A stretch of 64,000 bases of DNA from Purshia tridentata (lineage: Eukaryota > Streptophyta > Magnoliopsida > Rosales > Rosaceae), in assembly GCA_003254885.1 (NCBI GenBank), contig QANT01005805.1, forward strand, positions 43,924 through 107,923, given 5' to 3'. Positions 10,268 to 23,800 of this stretch are shown here, piece after piece; within the stretch, counting starts at the first letter, position 1; each line of letters begins with the position of its first letter. The notes beneath the pieces are model-generated. The model was given only the letters and a program-made list of their open reading frames with translations. It was not told the DNA's origin and did not search any database. The position numbers and the translations under genes are program-made.

Positions 10268-12478
10268 TTACCAATCTATGCCCAAATTCCTTGAGTGGAA
10301 GAGATTGTCAATGTACAGAATTAGCGGAGTAGAAGCAGCAATATAATGCTGCATTTGAACTTTTGCCGAGCTATCTGAAAGTTACAAAGTGGAAGGAAGC
10401 GTGGAGTTAATACAACTATTGATTAAATATAACAATACAAATAATTAGTGTTTCTCCTAAAGAAACAGGAAAGCAGAGATGGACAAAATAAAACCCCTCC
10501 AAACTTTTATTGCACAGAGTATAAGGTCCTTTTAGATTGATAAAAACTAAACTAAAGTTACAAGCATCACCAGAATCACAATCCATTCACAATGTGACAT
10601 ATTTGGCAGGTACCCAGTATATGCTAAACATTTCAAGTCTAGATCAAATCAATCTACAATCAGAGTGTCTTAATGGCACTACACAATGTGAATAATGGAA
10701 AACTTGATATTTAAAAGTTATAGAGAAGTAATAAGGGAAATGTGGAGGTAATACCAAATATAATTTTTGAAGACTGGGTATCTAACAAGTTTCATCTCTA
10801 GGATGTGGTAGAAGTAAGACTAAATATAACTCATCATTCCCAGCAAATAAAAACATCTTAGTAAGCTGTACCAATCATCAGTTTTAAATAAATCCCTCCA
10901 CTCAAATCGATCAAAGGTCTAATGGGGTCTCTGTGTGTGTAGGTTTAATATGAAACCTACCACCTCCAACCCTATTGTGGTGCAATATGTTAAACAGAAA
11001 CCCTTATTTCAGTCAAGTGCTTTACTGAGATACTTAATTTATGAAACAAATGTAAAACCTCTCTCCATAAACTGACCATCTTCATTGAGTTTCTTCATTA
11101 GATGTTCCCTAGTAGGAAGCGCATACATCCCTGCAGCAACCGCCTTCCTGATGACCCATCCATGGTGGGGAGCAAACACCTGTGCATAAGCCTTGGAAGC
11201 TGGATCCTTCAAGGAGTTTCCCCTTCCATATATGAGAATAAGGAAAGGTTAATACAATTTAGCCGCGTAATATGAACTTCAGCAACCAAATAAGTTTGTA
11301 GGAAATTACACTTTCAACCCCTAGCTGGAGTAAAATTTCACTTTGGTTCATGATGTTTGAAATTCAACAATTTAATCATAACCATTAACCAGTGTAGCAA
11401 TGTTAACTCTGTTTAATTTCTACGTCTAAAACATATTAATAACCACACAGCCACTATTTAGACCAATTTAGGGGTAGAAAAAAGAATTGGAGACATATTC
11501 TTGCCGAAAATATAACACACAACAGCTGCAGCAACTACAAACAGCAAAATGGATGTAGCAAGGCTTAGGCAATATCCCCCCATGTATGATTGTACAACTG
11601 CTGCAGCTGCTGTGTGTTATGTTTTGCGAGAGAATATATTTGTTATTTCTTTTCTACCCTCAAAATTGATCTAAATGGTGACACTGATCACTAATCCACC
11701 TCACTTAACACAGAAATTAAGTAAAAGATTAGCATCACAACAATGTGCAAACGTGTGGATATAAATACACCGACTTGAACCAAAATGAAATTTTACAATG
11801 CAAAGTGTAATTGACCGAAACTTTAATTACATTTAGCATCATCCATTTGCAAAGTGTAATTCCTTAGATAAAGACCCCATTTGACATTAGCACCTTTCTT
11901 TTTTTTCTTTTTCTTTTTGGGAAAAAGCATAAAATGTATAAATGAAAATGCATAACAGTACAATGAATGTGAAAATAAGTAGTTGTTGATAATCCGTACT
12001 TTGTGTCTATAATTTGCTCGAAGAGTACCCTAACCATTTCGAGCCCACGTTTGACTCTCAACAAATTCCTCGTATGACTACCAGCTTTTCTCACGCAATC
12101 CGCATCGATATCGCGGTCGACCAAAATCTTTAAGGTCGAGATTGAATTCGACGCTGCCGTGAGATCGTCGACCTATTACCGTCCAGAATTTGATTAAATT
12201 GAAACATAAAATTTCAGATTTTGATTTGAGTTCATTTCAGTGATTTTCTCGGTAACCAAACGAAAAAGGAAAAAAAAATTATGTACCTTTGCTACGTAGT
12301 CCATCTCGGCGAACTTGAAGGCAATGCCCAAGCAGCCAAACAGAGGCGAGACAAGCGAGCACGCACGTGAAAACGGAGCGACCTCGACGTCTGCGTTTTG
12401 GGAGTTTACGGCTAGCTCGAGCTCTTTGAATGCTTCCGCTATTTTTCTCAGCGGCTTTTCATCCGTCATTGCAGACAT
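10268..12478 (-). CDS. ACD11: ACD11-like ceramide-1-phosphate transfer protein (GLTP domain)
   Basis: Complete gene, 205 aa, four exons: 12478-12287, 12172-12000, 11222-11077, 10374-10268. The whole protein is one GLTP fold. The lipid headgroup residues known from Arabidopsis ACD11 are present: D60, K64, R99, R103 and a histidine at 142, in the motifs FAEMDYVAK, GSHTRNLLRVKRG and APHHGW. The protein ends LFHSRNLGIDW, as in ACD11. ACD11 carries ceramide-1-phosphate between membranes in the cytosol; its loss in Arabidopsis triggers spontaneous cell death and defence (established). The last two exons are short and easily missed: without exon 4 the frame would run into the intron after KKLNEDG. 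The gene is head-to-head with AIR9 about 2.1 kb away. The start has one nearby alternative (M4); the first ATG gives the family length. Confidence 0.95.
11301..11863. mobile_element. Long fold-back (inverted-repeat) element in ACD11 intron 2
   Basis: About 563 bp whose two halves are imperfect inverted copies. Left GGAAATTACACTTT matches inverted right GGAATTACACTTT. Further in, left TAAAATTTCACTTTGGTTCA pairs with inverted AAAATTTCATTTTGGTTCAA. Near the centre, left TAACACACAACAGCTGCAGC pairs with inverted TAACACACAGCAGCTGCAGC. The unpaired loop is about 11550-11590. No open frame of note. The ACACTTT ends resemble those of some Mutator-like elements, but I could not find a clear 9-bp target duplication, so the class is open. 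It takes up most of the 777-bp intron. Confidence 0.75.
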
Positions 12479-14550
12479 TCTTCTTCTCTCTGACTCTATC
12501 TCTCTCTTCTTCTCTCTGTCTAGTCTCTCTGTTTAGTCGTATACTTTTCTGCCGGGAATGTTCTTTGCTGCACATCAACGCGGTGATGAGGAACAACTCA
12601 ATAAATATGGCCCCGTTTAGCTACGTAGAAAAGTCTATTCTCCAGTTCACATTAAAAATATCAAGTATTCCACTTTGACAATAGCACAAAAAACATACTG
12701 GATATATCCCACCTAGTCCTGTAGTATTAATATTATTACATTTTTACATACATCTCTCAATTTAAATTTTTAGAATTACAAATTTAATCCAATATAAAAG
12801 GACAGAATTAAAAAAAAAAACAATTGAACGGCCCACGCTTAGCCACCCCCGCCACCGACAAGGTATTGATTTGGTACTAGAGTCTGGAGACATGTGTTAA
12901 GTAGTAGGTTATGGGCACACAAAATCCACAATTGGGATGTTGGTCAAAATTTAAATCAATGGTCATGGTTATCAATTTGAGGCCCAAAGTTCAAATTCTT
13001 AAAGTCTCGTTGTCTTAATATTTAACACTTATTTATAATTTTAGACTTATAATCTCATTTTACCATCATGGATTCACAAATCAAATATTAACTTTACAAA
13101 CATAATACTTTAGCCATATGAGTTTTTAAATTTTATCTTAATTTGAGTAATTTTTTAGTATAACTATAATACTACCACATGGTGTTACTAATACACCCAT
13201 ATTATAATATGTGTATATTTATGTGTATTATACTTATAAATATAAACATAACGTTCCATATTATAACAATGTTACACGGTATTACGAATGTGTAAAAAAA
13301 TTTATCCTTAAACCCAAATTCCACCTCAGTTTTCTCGTCCACATACTCCAATACCATAGATGCTTTTTTACAAAAGAATTTGCTAAATTGTTTCCTTGCT
13401 TGCCCATTAATGCTAGGGAATCAACCGAAAGTATTAAAAGAAATAGAGATTAAAAAAGAAAGAAAGAGAAGATTACGTGTGTGGGTTGTTGGTGAATATT
13501 TCTACTTTTTTTGGTAACTTATTTTTTCCTTTGGAGGTTTTGGTAAAAACTCCCAAAAGAAACAGATAGAATAGCATAAAACACTTGATCCAAAACAGGT
13601 AAAGAAAGAATTATTAAGAGGGGTAGTTTGGACTAATGTTAGCTCAGTTTATTTCCTTTTTCAGCTTCAACCCAAGTCTTACCCCCCGACCTTAAAACTG
13701 AAGCACAGTTGCACAGTATTTGAAAGCTAATACGGTTTCCGCCATTTTTTCATTTTTAACATTACACAAATTTATCTGGAAGACAACTTTTTTCAAACAT
13801 ATTTTAATCAGCACCACGCTGGCCTTTAGCCAATAGCTTTTCCAAATTCGAAGCTCAACGACCAGCACACACTCTCTCTCTTTCACTCTCACAGTATCAC
13901 TTTTGTGCTTTTTTGGTGCCATATAGCGGACACTTCCAAGCCTGCACTGAGCATCTCTGTCAAAATAATCAAACCCTAGAAATGCTTTACAGTTTCGGTT
14001 TCAGTTTTGCAACCCCCCAGATCTGAGACATTGTCTAGGTGAAACTCCCTCCCTCTCTCTCTCTGTTTTTTTGGCTGTGTATTTTTGAATTTGTCATTTG
14101 AGTTCGCACTGGTCAACAATTGTCTAGCTTAGGTCGAATTGGGAGCTTGGGTTTTTGCTAATGAAGCTGCATTTTGTGCTAGATCCAAGTATGATCTTTC
14201 ACTTTCAAGAACAGAGGTTTTGCTCCTAAAAGCTTCAATTTTTAGCTAGTTTTGGAGCTGTTAGTAGCTCCAACTTTTTGTTTTATAAATTGTCTTCTTT
14301 GTTTTTGTCACTATGGAGGTTTAGTTGAATTACCCTTTAGCTGGTTGGTGAAAATTTGAGGTAACGAATGACTTTGAGCTTAGTTGAGTAAATGTTCAAT
14401 TTCTCTTCGCCTTCTTCTTTCCATTTTCCTATGCATTTTCTTGGAAGCCAAATATGGAACGTTGAAAAATTTACTTCGTTATGTTGGCTATTGTTTGTTG
14501 GGCTGTAGCCTTGTAGGTGTTGGTTTTGAACACTTTTCGGGTTAACCAAA
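12479..14550. other. Shared 5' region between ACD11 and AIR9
   Basis: About 2.1 kb between divergent start codons. Near ACD11 the minus strand is rich in GA/CT (5' UTR-like). The middle (12680-13470) is AT-rich without genes. On the AIR9 side there is a telo-box (13971-13978), a pyrimidine tract (14045-14064) and a possible 5' UTR intron from GT at 14039 to AG at 14516. That intron is inferred from splice-like sequences only. Confidence 0.55.
13971..13978 (+). promoter_or_regulatory. Telo-box AAACCCTA upstream of AIR9
   Basis: Plus-strand AAACCCTA about 570 bases upstream of the AIR9 ATG, just before a likely 5' leader. It may mark the transcription start region, since telo-boxes usually lie close to it. 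Confidence 0.4.
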
Positions 14551-17500
14551 ATGGAGGACAATGTAGTGAAATCAGGCGAAGACCCAGATGAAAGGCCCCA
14601 AATTCCAGAGAAACAGGCCTCTGTTCGTTCATCAGAAGCTGTAAAGAAAGTTACCAAAACTGTGAAACCTGGTGCTGTAGTGACACCAAAGGTCTCGGCT
14701 CCAACTAGTTCTCTTAGAAAGAAAGTAGACCCGAAAAGTGCTTTGGATGCGAGTTCCAGCGCGAACAAGTCTAGTGCAACTGGGTCTTTGCGAAGTTCAA
14801 ACGCAGTTCCCGTGATGAGGCGAAACAGCACTGGAGGTTTGCCTCAGAAGCCATCAGTGCCCTCCGCAAGACAGCAAAACAATGCTACTACAATTGCAGC
14901 AAAAAAGACTGCAGACTCTGTAAGGCGGTCTCTCCCAGAACTTAGGAGGAGTTCATTGCCTTCAGTTGTTACAAAATCTTCTACTCGAACCAGTGTTTCA
15001 GAGGCTAGAAAGTCAGTTCTAGCATCACCATTGGACCGGAGTTTGAACAAATCAACTGGGCATGTGACCAAGTCGGTTCCAGTATCGCCATTGGACCGGA
15101 GTTTGAATAAATCAAGTGGTTCTCATGTGACTAAGCAAGAGACTGTCAGGAAGCCTTCTGTCAAGCCGGCATTGTCCGCTTCAACTTCATCTTCAAGAAG
15201 GGTGACATCTTCACAGGACAGTAGCGGTAGCAGTACAGCCAGGAAGACAGTCTCAAAGGTTTCTTCCTCATCAGCTCGATCGCCTACAGTTACTAGTGGA
15301 CTGAGATCTGGATCTTTGTCTTCATCTCTGGATAGGAGTTCTAGTTTATCTGGACGTAGGAAAGCGGCAACTCCTGAGGGCCGGGATTCTCGGTTCATTG
15401 TCCTTCCACAGGTGGAAATCAAAGCCGGTGATGATTTGGTAAGCATCATAGCACAAAATGTTAACAATATCCATGGCGGTATATGGGTTATATGTTTGTG
15501 ATTGTAAGAAAACTGCTTGTGGCGTACATATTGTTTTCTTTTTACTTGTTATCTTTTAATTAACCTTGTAAGGCTTTGAAATGTCGCAAGACTGCGAGTA
15601 CTGATAGTCATCCCTTAATGTGCCTTTTGTTTTCTTCTTTTTTATTTTTTTATTTTAAATTGATTGTGTACAGTAAGCTATTTTGTTAGAAATGCATTGG
15701 CTTAATAATAACACGGAGATGATTGATAAAAAGTTAATCACAGAATAGTTTGCATGACTCTACGTGCTATGTGTGCCTGCAATTCCTCTTCAGTGTTTGA
15801 CTGGATACTTTATTTGATTTACATTCATTAACTCATCATGCTTATTTTTTAGTTGCATATGTCTATGCCATGGTTTTAGAGATGAGTACTCGTATAATAT
15901 TATTATATCATAGATAATGGCCCTTCCATTCCATACTTATTACTTCCCCATATTTCTTTTTGTACCAGAGGTTGGATCTTAGGGGTCACAGAGTTCGCAG
16001 TCTCAAGGCTAGTGGGTTGAACTTGTCACCCAATTTAGAGGTAAACTGTTCTCGTATATATGATTAGCTGTCTATTGAAGCGAGTTTTGCCATCTACCAT
16101 GCCTCGTCAAATTCTTTTTCCTCCCAAACCTTTTTCTTTCCTTTTAAATGATACACCTATTTGGCAGTTTGTTTATCTCAGAGACAATCTATTGTCGACG
16201 TTGGAGGGAGTTGAAATACTGACACGAGTAAAGGTTTGTTAATCAGATTTAAAGGTTTCTTTCCACATGTCCAAATTTTATACCATTTACTACATTGCAT
16301 AGTTGTTTAATTTTTACTATGCACACAATTAGCATGTAAACCATGTTTTTAGGTTTACAAATATATAGCTTGGTAATGATTGATAGTACTTTATTTCCAG
16401 GTTCTTGATCTGAGTTTCAATGATTTCAAAGGGCCTGGATTTGAACCTCTTGAAAATTGCAAAGTCTTACAGGTTTGTGTTTCATATATATTCACCTTTC
16501 AGTTTCCATAAATCAAAGAATGCAGAGATATTCATGTAATGGGGTTCTGAATTTATTACCTGTACAGCAACTTTATCTTGCTGGAAATCAGATCACGTCT
16601 CTTGCAAGCCTCCCTCAGCTCCCTAACTTGGAGGTAAGGCTTCGTGAATAGCTTTCAATTGCTGATGTGCTATTACAGTGTGCAATTTAATGACCTCCCA
16701 AATTGGCCCCAGTGGTAATAATTTATATTGCATGTATCTTTGGTTTCTTTTTCCTTGCATAGTTTCTCTCAGTTGCCCAAAATAAATTGAAGTCTCTTAC
16801 CATGGCAAGCCAACCTCGATTACAGGTTCGTTTGTTTTTTAGTAGTATGCAACTTGTTGCTTCTTTCCCCTGCTTCCCAGTGTTTGAATCAATTACTTAT
16901 TATTTTCAATGATTTCAAACAGGTATTAGCTGCCAGCAAAAACAAAATTTCAACCCTAAAGGGTTTCCCATATTTACCAGTCCTTGAGGTTAGTTTCTAA
17001 ACGTGTAAACTATTTCCCTGAAGTTTTCTTATGTTGGTCTTTATCTTTAGCACTGTAGCTGAACTTGTGGCACACTTAATATCATAGAGAATTGCTGTGG
17101 TGAGTGTATTGGTGCAATTGAGTGTGGTTTACCTCATGTTCTGTGCAGGAAAGGGATTTATACATCCATTTATGACTTTAGTTTGGCCTGAATTTTCCCA
17201 AACTCATTCTCTGGATCATGAATTTGAATTTTTAGGATTATGGGAGAGAATGTTGGCTGGGCAATCATTTTGAATATCCTAACTTTTTACCATGCCATTG
17301 TTTTATACAATTAAAATATGCAAGATGAAGCTGTAGAAGTCTAATAGATACAGTAAATTGGCATATGAATTCGCAACTGAGAAATGAAGCCTTAGATTCT
17401 GTTTACGCCCTTTGAATTTCAGGAATCAGGATTAGCTCATACTTTTAGTATAATTTTCCGTTTTTGATAACATTTTTTCAAAGCTTCATTTAATTGGTGC

Positions 17501-17778
17501 TAAGATAATGATACAATGAAAGGTTGTTGTGATGTGCGGAAGTAATTCATCCCACCCAGGAATGTAAACTTACATGCTTGTAATTTATTGTTTTGTGCTA
17601 CAGCATTTACGAGTGGAGGAGAATCCTATACTTAAAATGCCTCATTTAGAAGCAGCTTCCATTTTGCTTGTTGGCCCTACTCTAAAAAAGTTCAATGATA
17701 GAGGTATCTTGTAGTATGACAGTTTCATTTTGGCATCTTGATTGTGTTCCCCTGTTCTTGGTACTTATATTTCTTCTG

Positions 17779-17821
<43 letters not shown>

Positions 17822-20800
17822 GAGCTTTTGCTCTTTGTAGGCTGCTTTCTGCTCTAATGTTTTCATATCAGTATAGTGTGTTCTTACAAGTTAATTTGAA
17901 AATTCTGCCAGATCTTTCCCGAGAAGAGCTAGCAATTGCAAAGCGTTATCCTGCACACACGTCTTTGTGCATTAGAGATGGTTGGGAGTTTTGTCATCCA
18001 GAGCATGCAGCAGGTGTGTAATTTGATTTATTTCATTCCATAGGTGGTTATGTTGCAAACTGAGTTCTAAGGGTTTGAATGGATAAGCAGTCTTGCATAA
18101 TTTCTTTTGAATAGACAAGTTGCTTTGTATGCTATGCACACAAGTAGTGGATAAGGGGACTGCAGAAATCTGTTGATTTACCATGTATTATGCTTCATAG
18201 CATACTCAACTGCTTTGTTAAAGTTATGAGGATCCAACTCAAAACTATTGACAATAGGTGGAGAGGCCCAAGATATATTATATTTTGGTGCAAGGCTTGA
18301 AATGCTCGTTGTGAGATTTCATAACCTCAACACGTGGCCAAACAAATCCAAACATGTGGATCAATTATATTTGGTGGCGTGGAGCACGTGTGACCAAATT
18401 GGGCCTAACACATGTTAAAGTTAGAGCATTCAACTCAAAATCAATTGGAATGAACCGCTGACTATGCCCTTGGAATGAACTTATAAATTTCGTATGTACA
18501 TGCCTAGAGATATGTACAATACACCTTAGGCTTATGTATATGAGGATAAATTTGCATGGCACTTGAAACTTTTGCCTTTGTAATGTTTAAGTTATAAATG
18601 CGTCTCTTGTACAGACTCAACTTTTCGCTTTCTAGTTGAGCAATGGAAGGATCATTTGCCTCTGGGCTTCCTGGTCAAAGAGGTCTATGTTGATGAACCA
18701 TTTGAAGAAGATACTTGTCGCTGCCACTTCACTTTTGTACAAGACAACACTTTGGCTGTTGATCCACATTTAATCTTAAAATATCAGTGGTTTGTTGGAG
18801 AAAGAACACTGTCCAATTTTGCCATTATTCCTGATGCCACTGGAGAGGTAACTGAATCTTTCAGTATGTCAATGTTTTTGAACTTTTGAGTGGCAATTGA
18901 TTCTTCTTCCAATCTTACTTTGAGCTGATGATGCCTTTGTACTAGGTCTACTGGCCTAAGCATGAAGATATTGGCAAAATTTTGAAAGTGGAATGTACTG
19001 CAATATTAGGAGAAACGGAATACCCTTCTATTTTTGCTATATCTTCACCAGTTTCTCCAGGTAAATTTTCTCATCTTTTTCATTGGAAATAAATAGCTGA
19101 ATTTAAAGATTCCTGCTGTTCTATCCAGCATATAAGCCTTAAACCTTCTCATGTGTTAGCTGGAGAATACTGTGGAATTTGTATTTGTAGATTCACTTAT
19201 CTGCATAAAAGCAAAAAATTGTGCATCTCTTGCTAGAAGATAATGTCATTTAATAATGAAGATAAATTATAAATATTGTTGCTGTTATGCAGTCTATCGA
19301 ACATGGTTCAAGATAAATCATTGGGGATTGCATCTATAATTCCTTAAAACTGATGTAAAATGTTGTAAATGAATCATTATCAATATTAGATTTTAGACTT
19401 GACTGTCAGTGGACTCCTACTCCTCTGTAATGTTTGCTTGTACTTATTCTCAATTTCAATGAACTTCCATGTTTCTCATAAAAATATATATTACATTGAC
19501 TATGTAATGTTTTGTCTTATTTTTCATCAGGGTACTTTTGGGCCTTCATTTTAGTGTAGAGTGAATATGCTGTAATATACAAAACAAATGTACTAATATG
19601 CCAATTCCGTGTTAAAGTTTTATCTTGAAGCATGCATTGCTTATTAAGATAGTTTTTATATTGGTGTAAGGAACTTTCTACATGTGACCAATTTATCTTT
19701 CTTTCTGCCTTGCAAAGGAAGTGGAATTCCCAAGGTTGTGAATCTTGATGTTCGTGGGGATCTGGTAGAGGGAAATGTTATTAGAGGCCATGCAGAGATT
19801 GCGTGGTGTGGCGGCACACCAGGGAAAGGTGTTTCTAGGTGAGACCACCAATTTAAATGGTTTTGTACATGCACATATATGAATAGAAAATCGTGGATAT
19901 TTATAGGTTGATATAAATATAGTATAGTGATAGTCTGACAATAATATGGTATTAGAGCTCTAGTTTCAAGAGGTATTGGGTTCAGACCTCTCATCCTCCA
20001 TTCCCCAATTATTTGTTAATTTTTTATAGTGCAGGGTGGGGTGGCACACATATGTTTTCTGTTTGTCTTTCCACTTGAGGCTGCACATAGCCAAGGTGCT
20101 ATCTTTAGATGCATTTGAGGAACAAATCGTAGTCTAACAGATATTTATATAGGTTATGCACATGCATATATTTCTTATAAATTTATGCTGGTCTGCACAT
20201 TTGTATGTACTGTACCAGGTGTATGTACACGTATGCATTATGTTTTTTTCCTATTGCCACAAGAAAATAATATAATCACATGCATCTTTCCTATTTTTCA
20301 GTTGGTTGAGGAGAAAATGGAACAGCAGTCCTGTGGTTATTTCTGGAGCTGAAGATGAGGATTATAGATTGACCATTGATGATATTGATTCAAGTTTGGT
20401 TTTTATGTACACACCAGTGACAGAAGAAGGTGCCAAAGGAGAACCTCATTATAAATACACTGATTTTGTAAAATCAGGTACGTAAGTGATAAAACTTTTG
20501 TGAAGATCTTCTCCGTCACTTTTCCAGTATGCTTATGTCAATATAAAAATTATGGTTGCCTTGCTTAGTTTGTTTCTCTTATGCTAGATGTCTACAATTT
20601 GGTCAATATACCATTGCAAATCCTGTCTTGTGTATTTAGACGCTCATGCTGGGAACTTTCTTTATTCACCACCTTAAGCAATAAATCCTCAATTGTGTTA
20701 CTGTTTCTTCTGTAAGACTTATGGAACCTTTCCTTGCAATTACACTAATTGAATAAGAGTCCTTGCTTCAATTAGAACTAACATACAAATGTGAAAAAGG

Positions 20801-23800
20801 ACCACTTTTACATTATTGTGAAGGATAACAATAAGATTTGTTACTTATGCATTTGTGGCCTTTTTGTTTTTTATTTAAATTATTTCATTTTAAATACAAA
20901 CATGGAATTTATATCAGTTTTTTTTACCATCCTGTATTTTGGAATTGGCGTTGGAGCTGCTGTGGCTTAAATCTTTATCTGGTTTATATTTGTTAAAATC
21001 TCCAGTGCAGGTTTTTAATTTTGTTCGGGTTTTAATTAGACCATCTTGTTGCTAAGCAGTAGCATTGTTTCCCATCAGTTTTTATAGATTCATTGAGGCA
21101 GTTTTCTTCCTTATTTTTTCACTGCATTACCTGTTAGCCCCAAATTATTATGGTTAGGGATTTTTTTTTTGGCCAAAATGGTTAGGGATATTAACTATTC
21201 ATGTTTCATGGTGGCAGCCCTTCCATCAGTCAGTAATGTTCGAATCGTTGGAGATGTTGTTGAAGGCAGTACCATCAGAGGAGTTGGTGATTACTTTGGA
21301 GGAAGAGAGGGCCCCAGCAAGTTTGAATGGTTATGTGAACATAGGGACACTGGGTTAGTATACTCATATGTTGTCATGCTTCAACAGAAGACAAATATGC
21401 TTTCCTAGTTGGTTTTTTTGTGTTCATTTCTCAATGATGAAGTTCATCATAATTCTGTTCACCCAAAAAAAAAAGTGTTAATCATAATTTTGTTCCCTAG
21501 ATCCTTTTTCAGTTTTGACCTCTTTTTTTCTTGTGTCCCCCTACTTTTCTCTCTGTTGAGATTTGTATGTCTACTCTACAATGTACACTTATTTTGCATA
21601 CTTGAGCTTCCCTTCCCCTTCTTTTCTCTAATGGCTTTCCTTGACAGAGACTTTGTCTTGGTATCAACTGGTACATCTGAGTATACCTTGACCAAGGAGG
21701 ATGTTGGGCATCGCTTGGCTTTTGTGTATATACCTGTCAATTTTGAAGGTTGACCATTGGCCTTCTCTGTAGAATGTTTCAATATATACTCATAGTATGG
21801 CTTACTCATAAACTGTCATGTGACATTGTGGTTGGTGCTTCTTTCTTTAGGGCAAGAAGGGGAATCTGTTTCAATACTGTCCGATGTGGTAAAGCAAGGT
21901 ATCTTGAATAATGTCAACATTCTTGAAGCTAAATTTGGTCTATGTTCTTAAAAATAAATCAAGCGTTCTTTAAATTGATGAATGCTCTACCATTTTCTCT
22001 GTGGAAGTATTCTTGCTGTTCATTATTGTAGATTACTGTTATGTTGTTGCATGCTGTGACTAACTTACTCTTGTTTTCATATTTTTCTCATTTCCCAAAT
22101 TCCAGCACCTCCAAAGGTTATAAATCTGAAGATAATTGGTGATCTTAGGGAGAATAATAAGGTTACTGCAACTGGTGTTGTCACTGGGGGAACTGAAGGG
22201 TCTAGCAGAGTACAGTGGTTTAAAACAAGTTCTTCAACCTTGGATGGTGAGAAAGGCCTTGAAGCGTTGAGTACATCCAAGATTGCCAAGGTGTGTGGTC
22301 CTATATTCTTTTAACATATGGATTAAATAATCCTGAAATTGAAGGGCTTTTATATTTACACTTTCATATTCGATGCAAATTACCCATTGATGGTACCTTT
22401 ATTTAGGCGTTCCGTATACCTTTAGGAGCTGTTGGCTATTATATTGTAGCAAAATTTACTCCTATGACTCCAGACGGTGAATCTGGTGAATCAGCATATG
22501 TGATATCAGATGGAGCAGTTGAGAGTAAGTATATCTTCTTTATGCAGTGTGTGCGCACTTAAAAAGTCAGCAAATATACTGTAATATGGCCCGTATATTT
22601 AGGCATTTTTGGCACCACCTGTGGTGTTTGGCCAAAATTTTGGTATTTTATACTCTTGGTGTAAACTGACCTCAGTTTCCCCAAAATTTTATGATATTTT
22701 CACTGAAATTTTGGTAGAATATTGATATTCATTTTTAAGATGTTTTAAATCCATCTGCTGAAACCAATGGCTAGATTTTTAGCAGCTATTTTTTATAGTG
22801 ATCATGGTTGAGTATTACTTAACTCTCACCTTGGTTCTTGCAGCTCTGCCTCCGAGCCTAAATTTCTTATCTATTACTGGTGATTACGCTGAAGGTGGAA
22901 TATTGACGGCATCCTATGGTTACATTGGTGGTCATGAGGGAAAAAGTATCTATAGCTGGTATCTTCATGAGGTACATTCACTTTTCTCAAACTTTTGCAA
23001 AAAATGTAGTTATTGATCTACGATATTGGAGGCCTAATACCTATCATGCATATTGTGAACTGATTTATCTATCCAGAAAGGAGAGAGTTTAACAGTGAAT
23101 CATTTCTTTGATCCTATCATTTTTCTATTTTGTAATAGTTCCTGTTGCCTATAATGTGTGGTCCACCCTTTTTTTGGTGCTGAGTAGGGTGCTTGGTGAT
23201 ATGTAGAGGACTTATGCTTATAGTTGCTTGGTTTCCTGGGAATCAACAGGTTGAAACTGACTCCGGATCTCTAATACCTGAGGTCGCAGGGCTTCTTCAG
23301 TATCGTATTACCAAAGATGCCATTGGTAAAATCGTATCATTTAAATGTACCCCAGTGCGTGATGATGGGATTGTGGGCGAGCCAAAAACATGCATGGGCC
23401 AGGAACGTGTTCGCCCTGGTAATTTTGTTCTCTCATTCCAGTGCACCCCTCAAAATTTTGTTCCTATTACATTATATGCTTTTCTTTAATATTTATAGTG
23501 GTGATTATTGGTTGTGTTTGCTCTTGTACATTGTGCATTGATTTTCTGTTGTACATTGTTGTATGTCATCAGTACAAACTATAGTGGATAACTTTACATG
23601 CTTATTTGCATATTTTGTGTTCAAGTCGTTCTTATGATGTGTGCTTCTTGATAATTAGGGAGCCCTAGATTGCTTTCTCTACAAATCGTTGGGAATGCCA
23701 TTGAAGGAACTATGCTTAGTGTCGACAAAAAATATTGGGGAGGTGAAGAGGGAGATTCAGTTTTCTACTGGTTTCGGGTAATTTCATTTACCTCTGTGTA

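Noticed and set aside
11301-11863. Calling the ACD11 fold-back a Mutator element outright
   Set aside because: The ends look similar, but the flanks AAGTTTGTA and TTAGATAAA do not form a 9-bp target duplication.
18250-18450. LTR-like stretch with CACGTG motifs in AIR9 intron 9
   Set aside because: No matching second LTR, primer site or coding part was found; it could be ordinary intron sequence.
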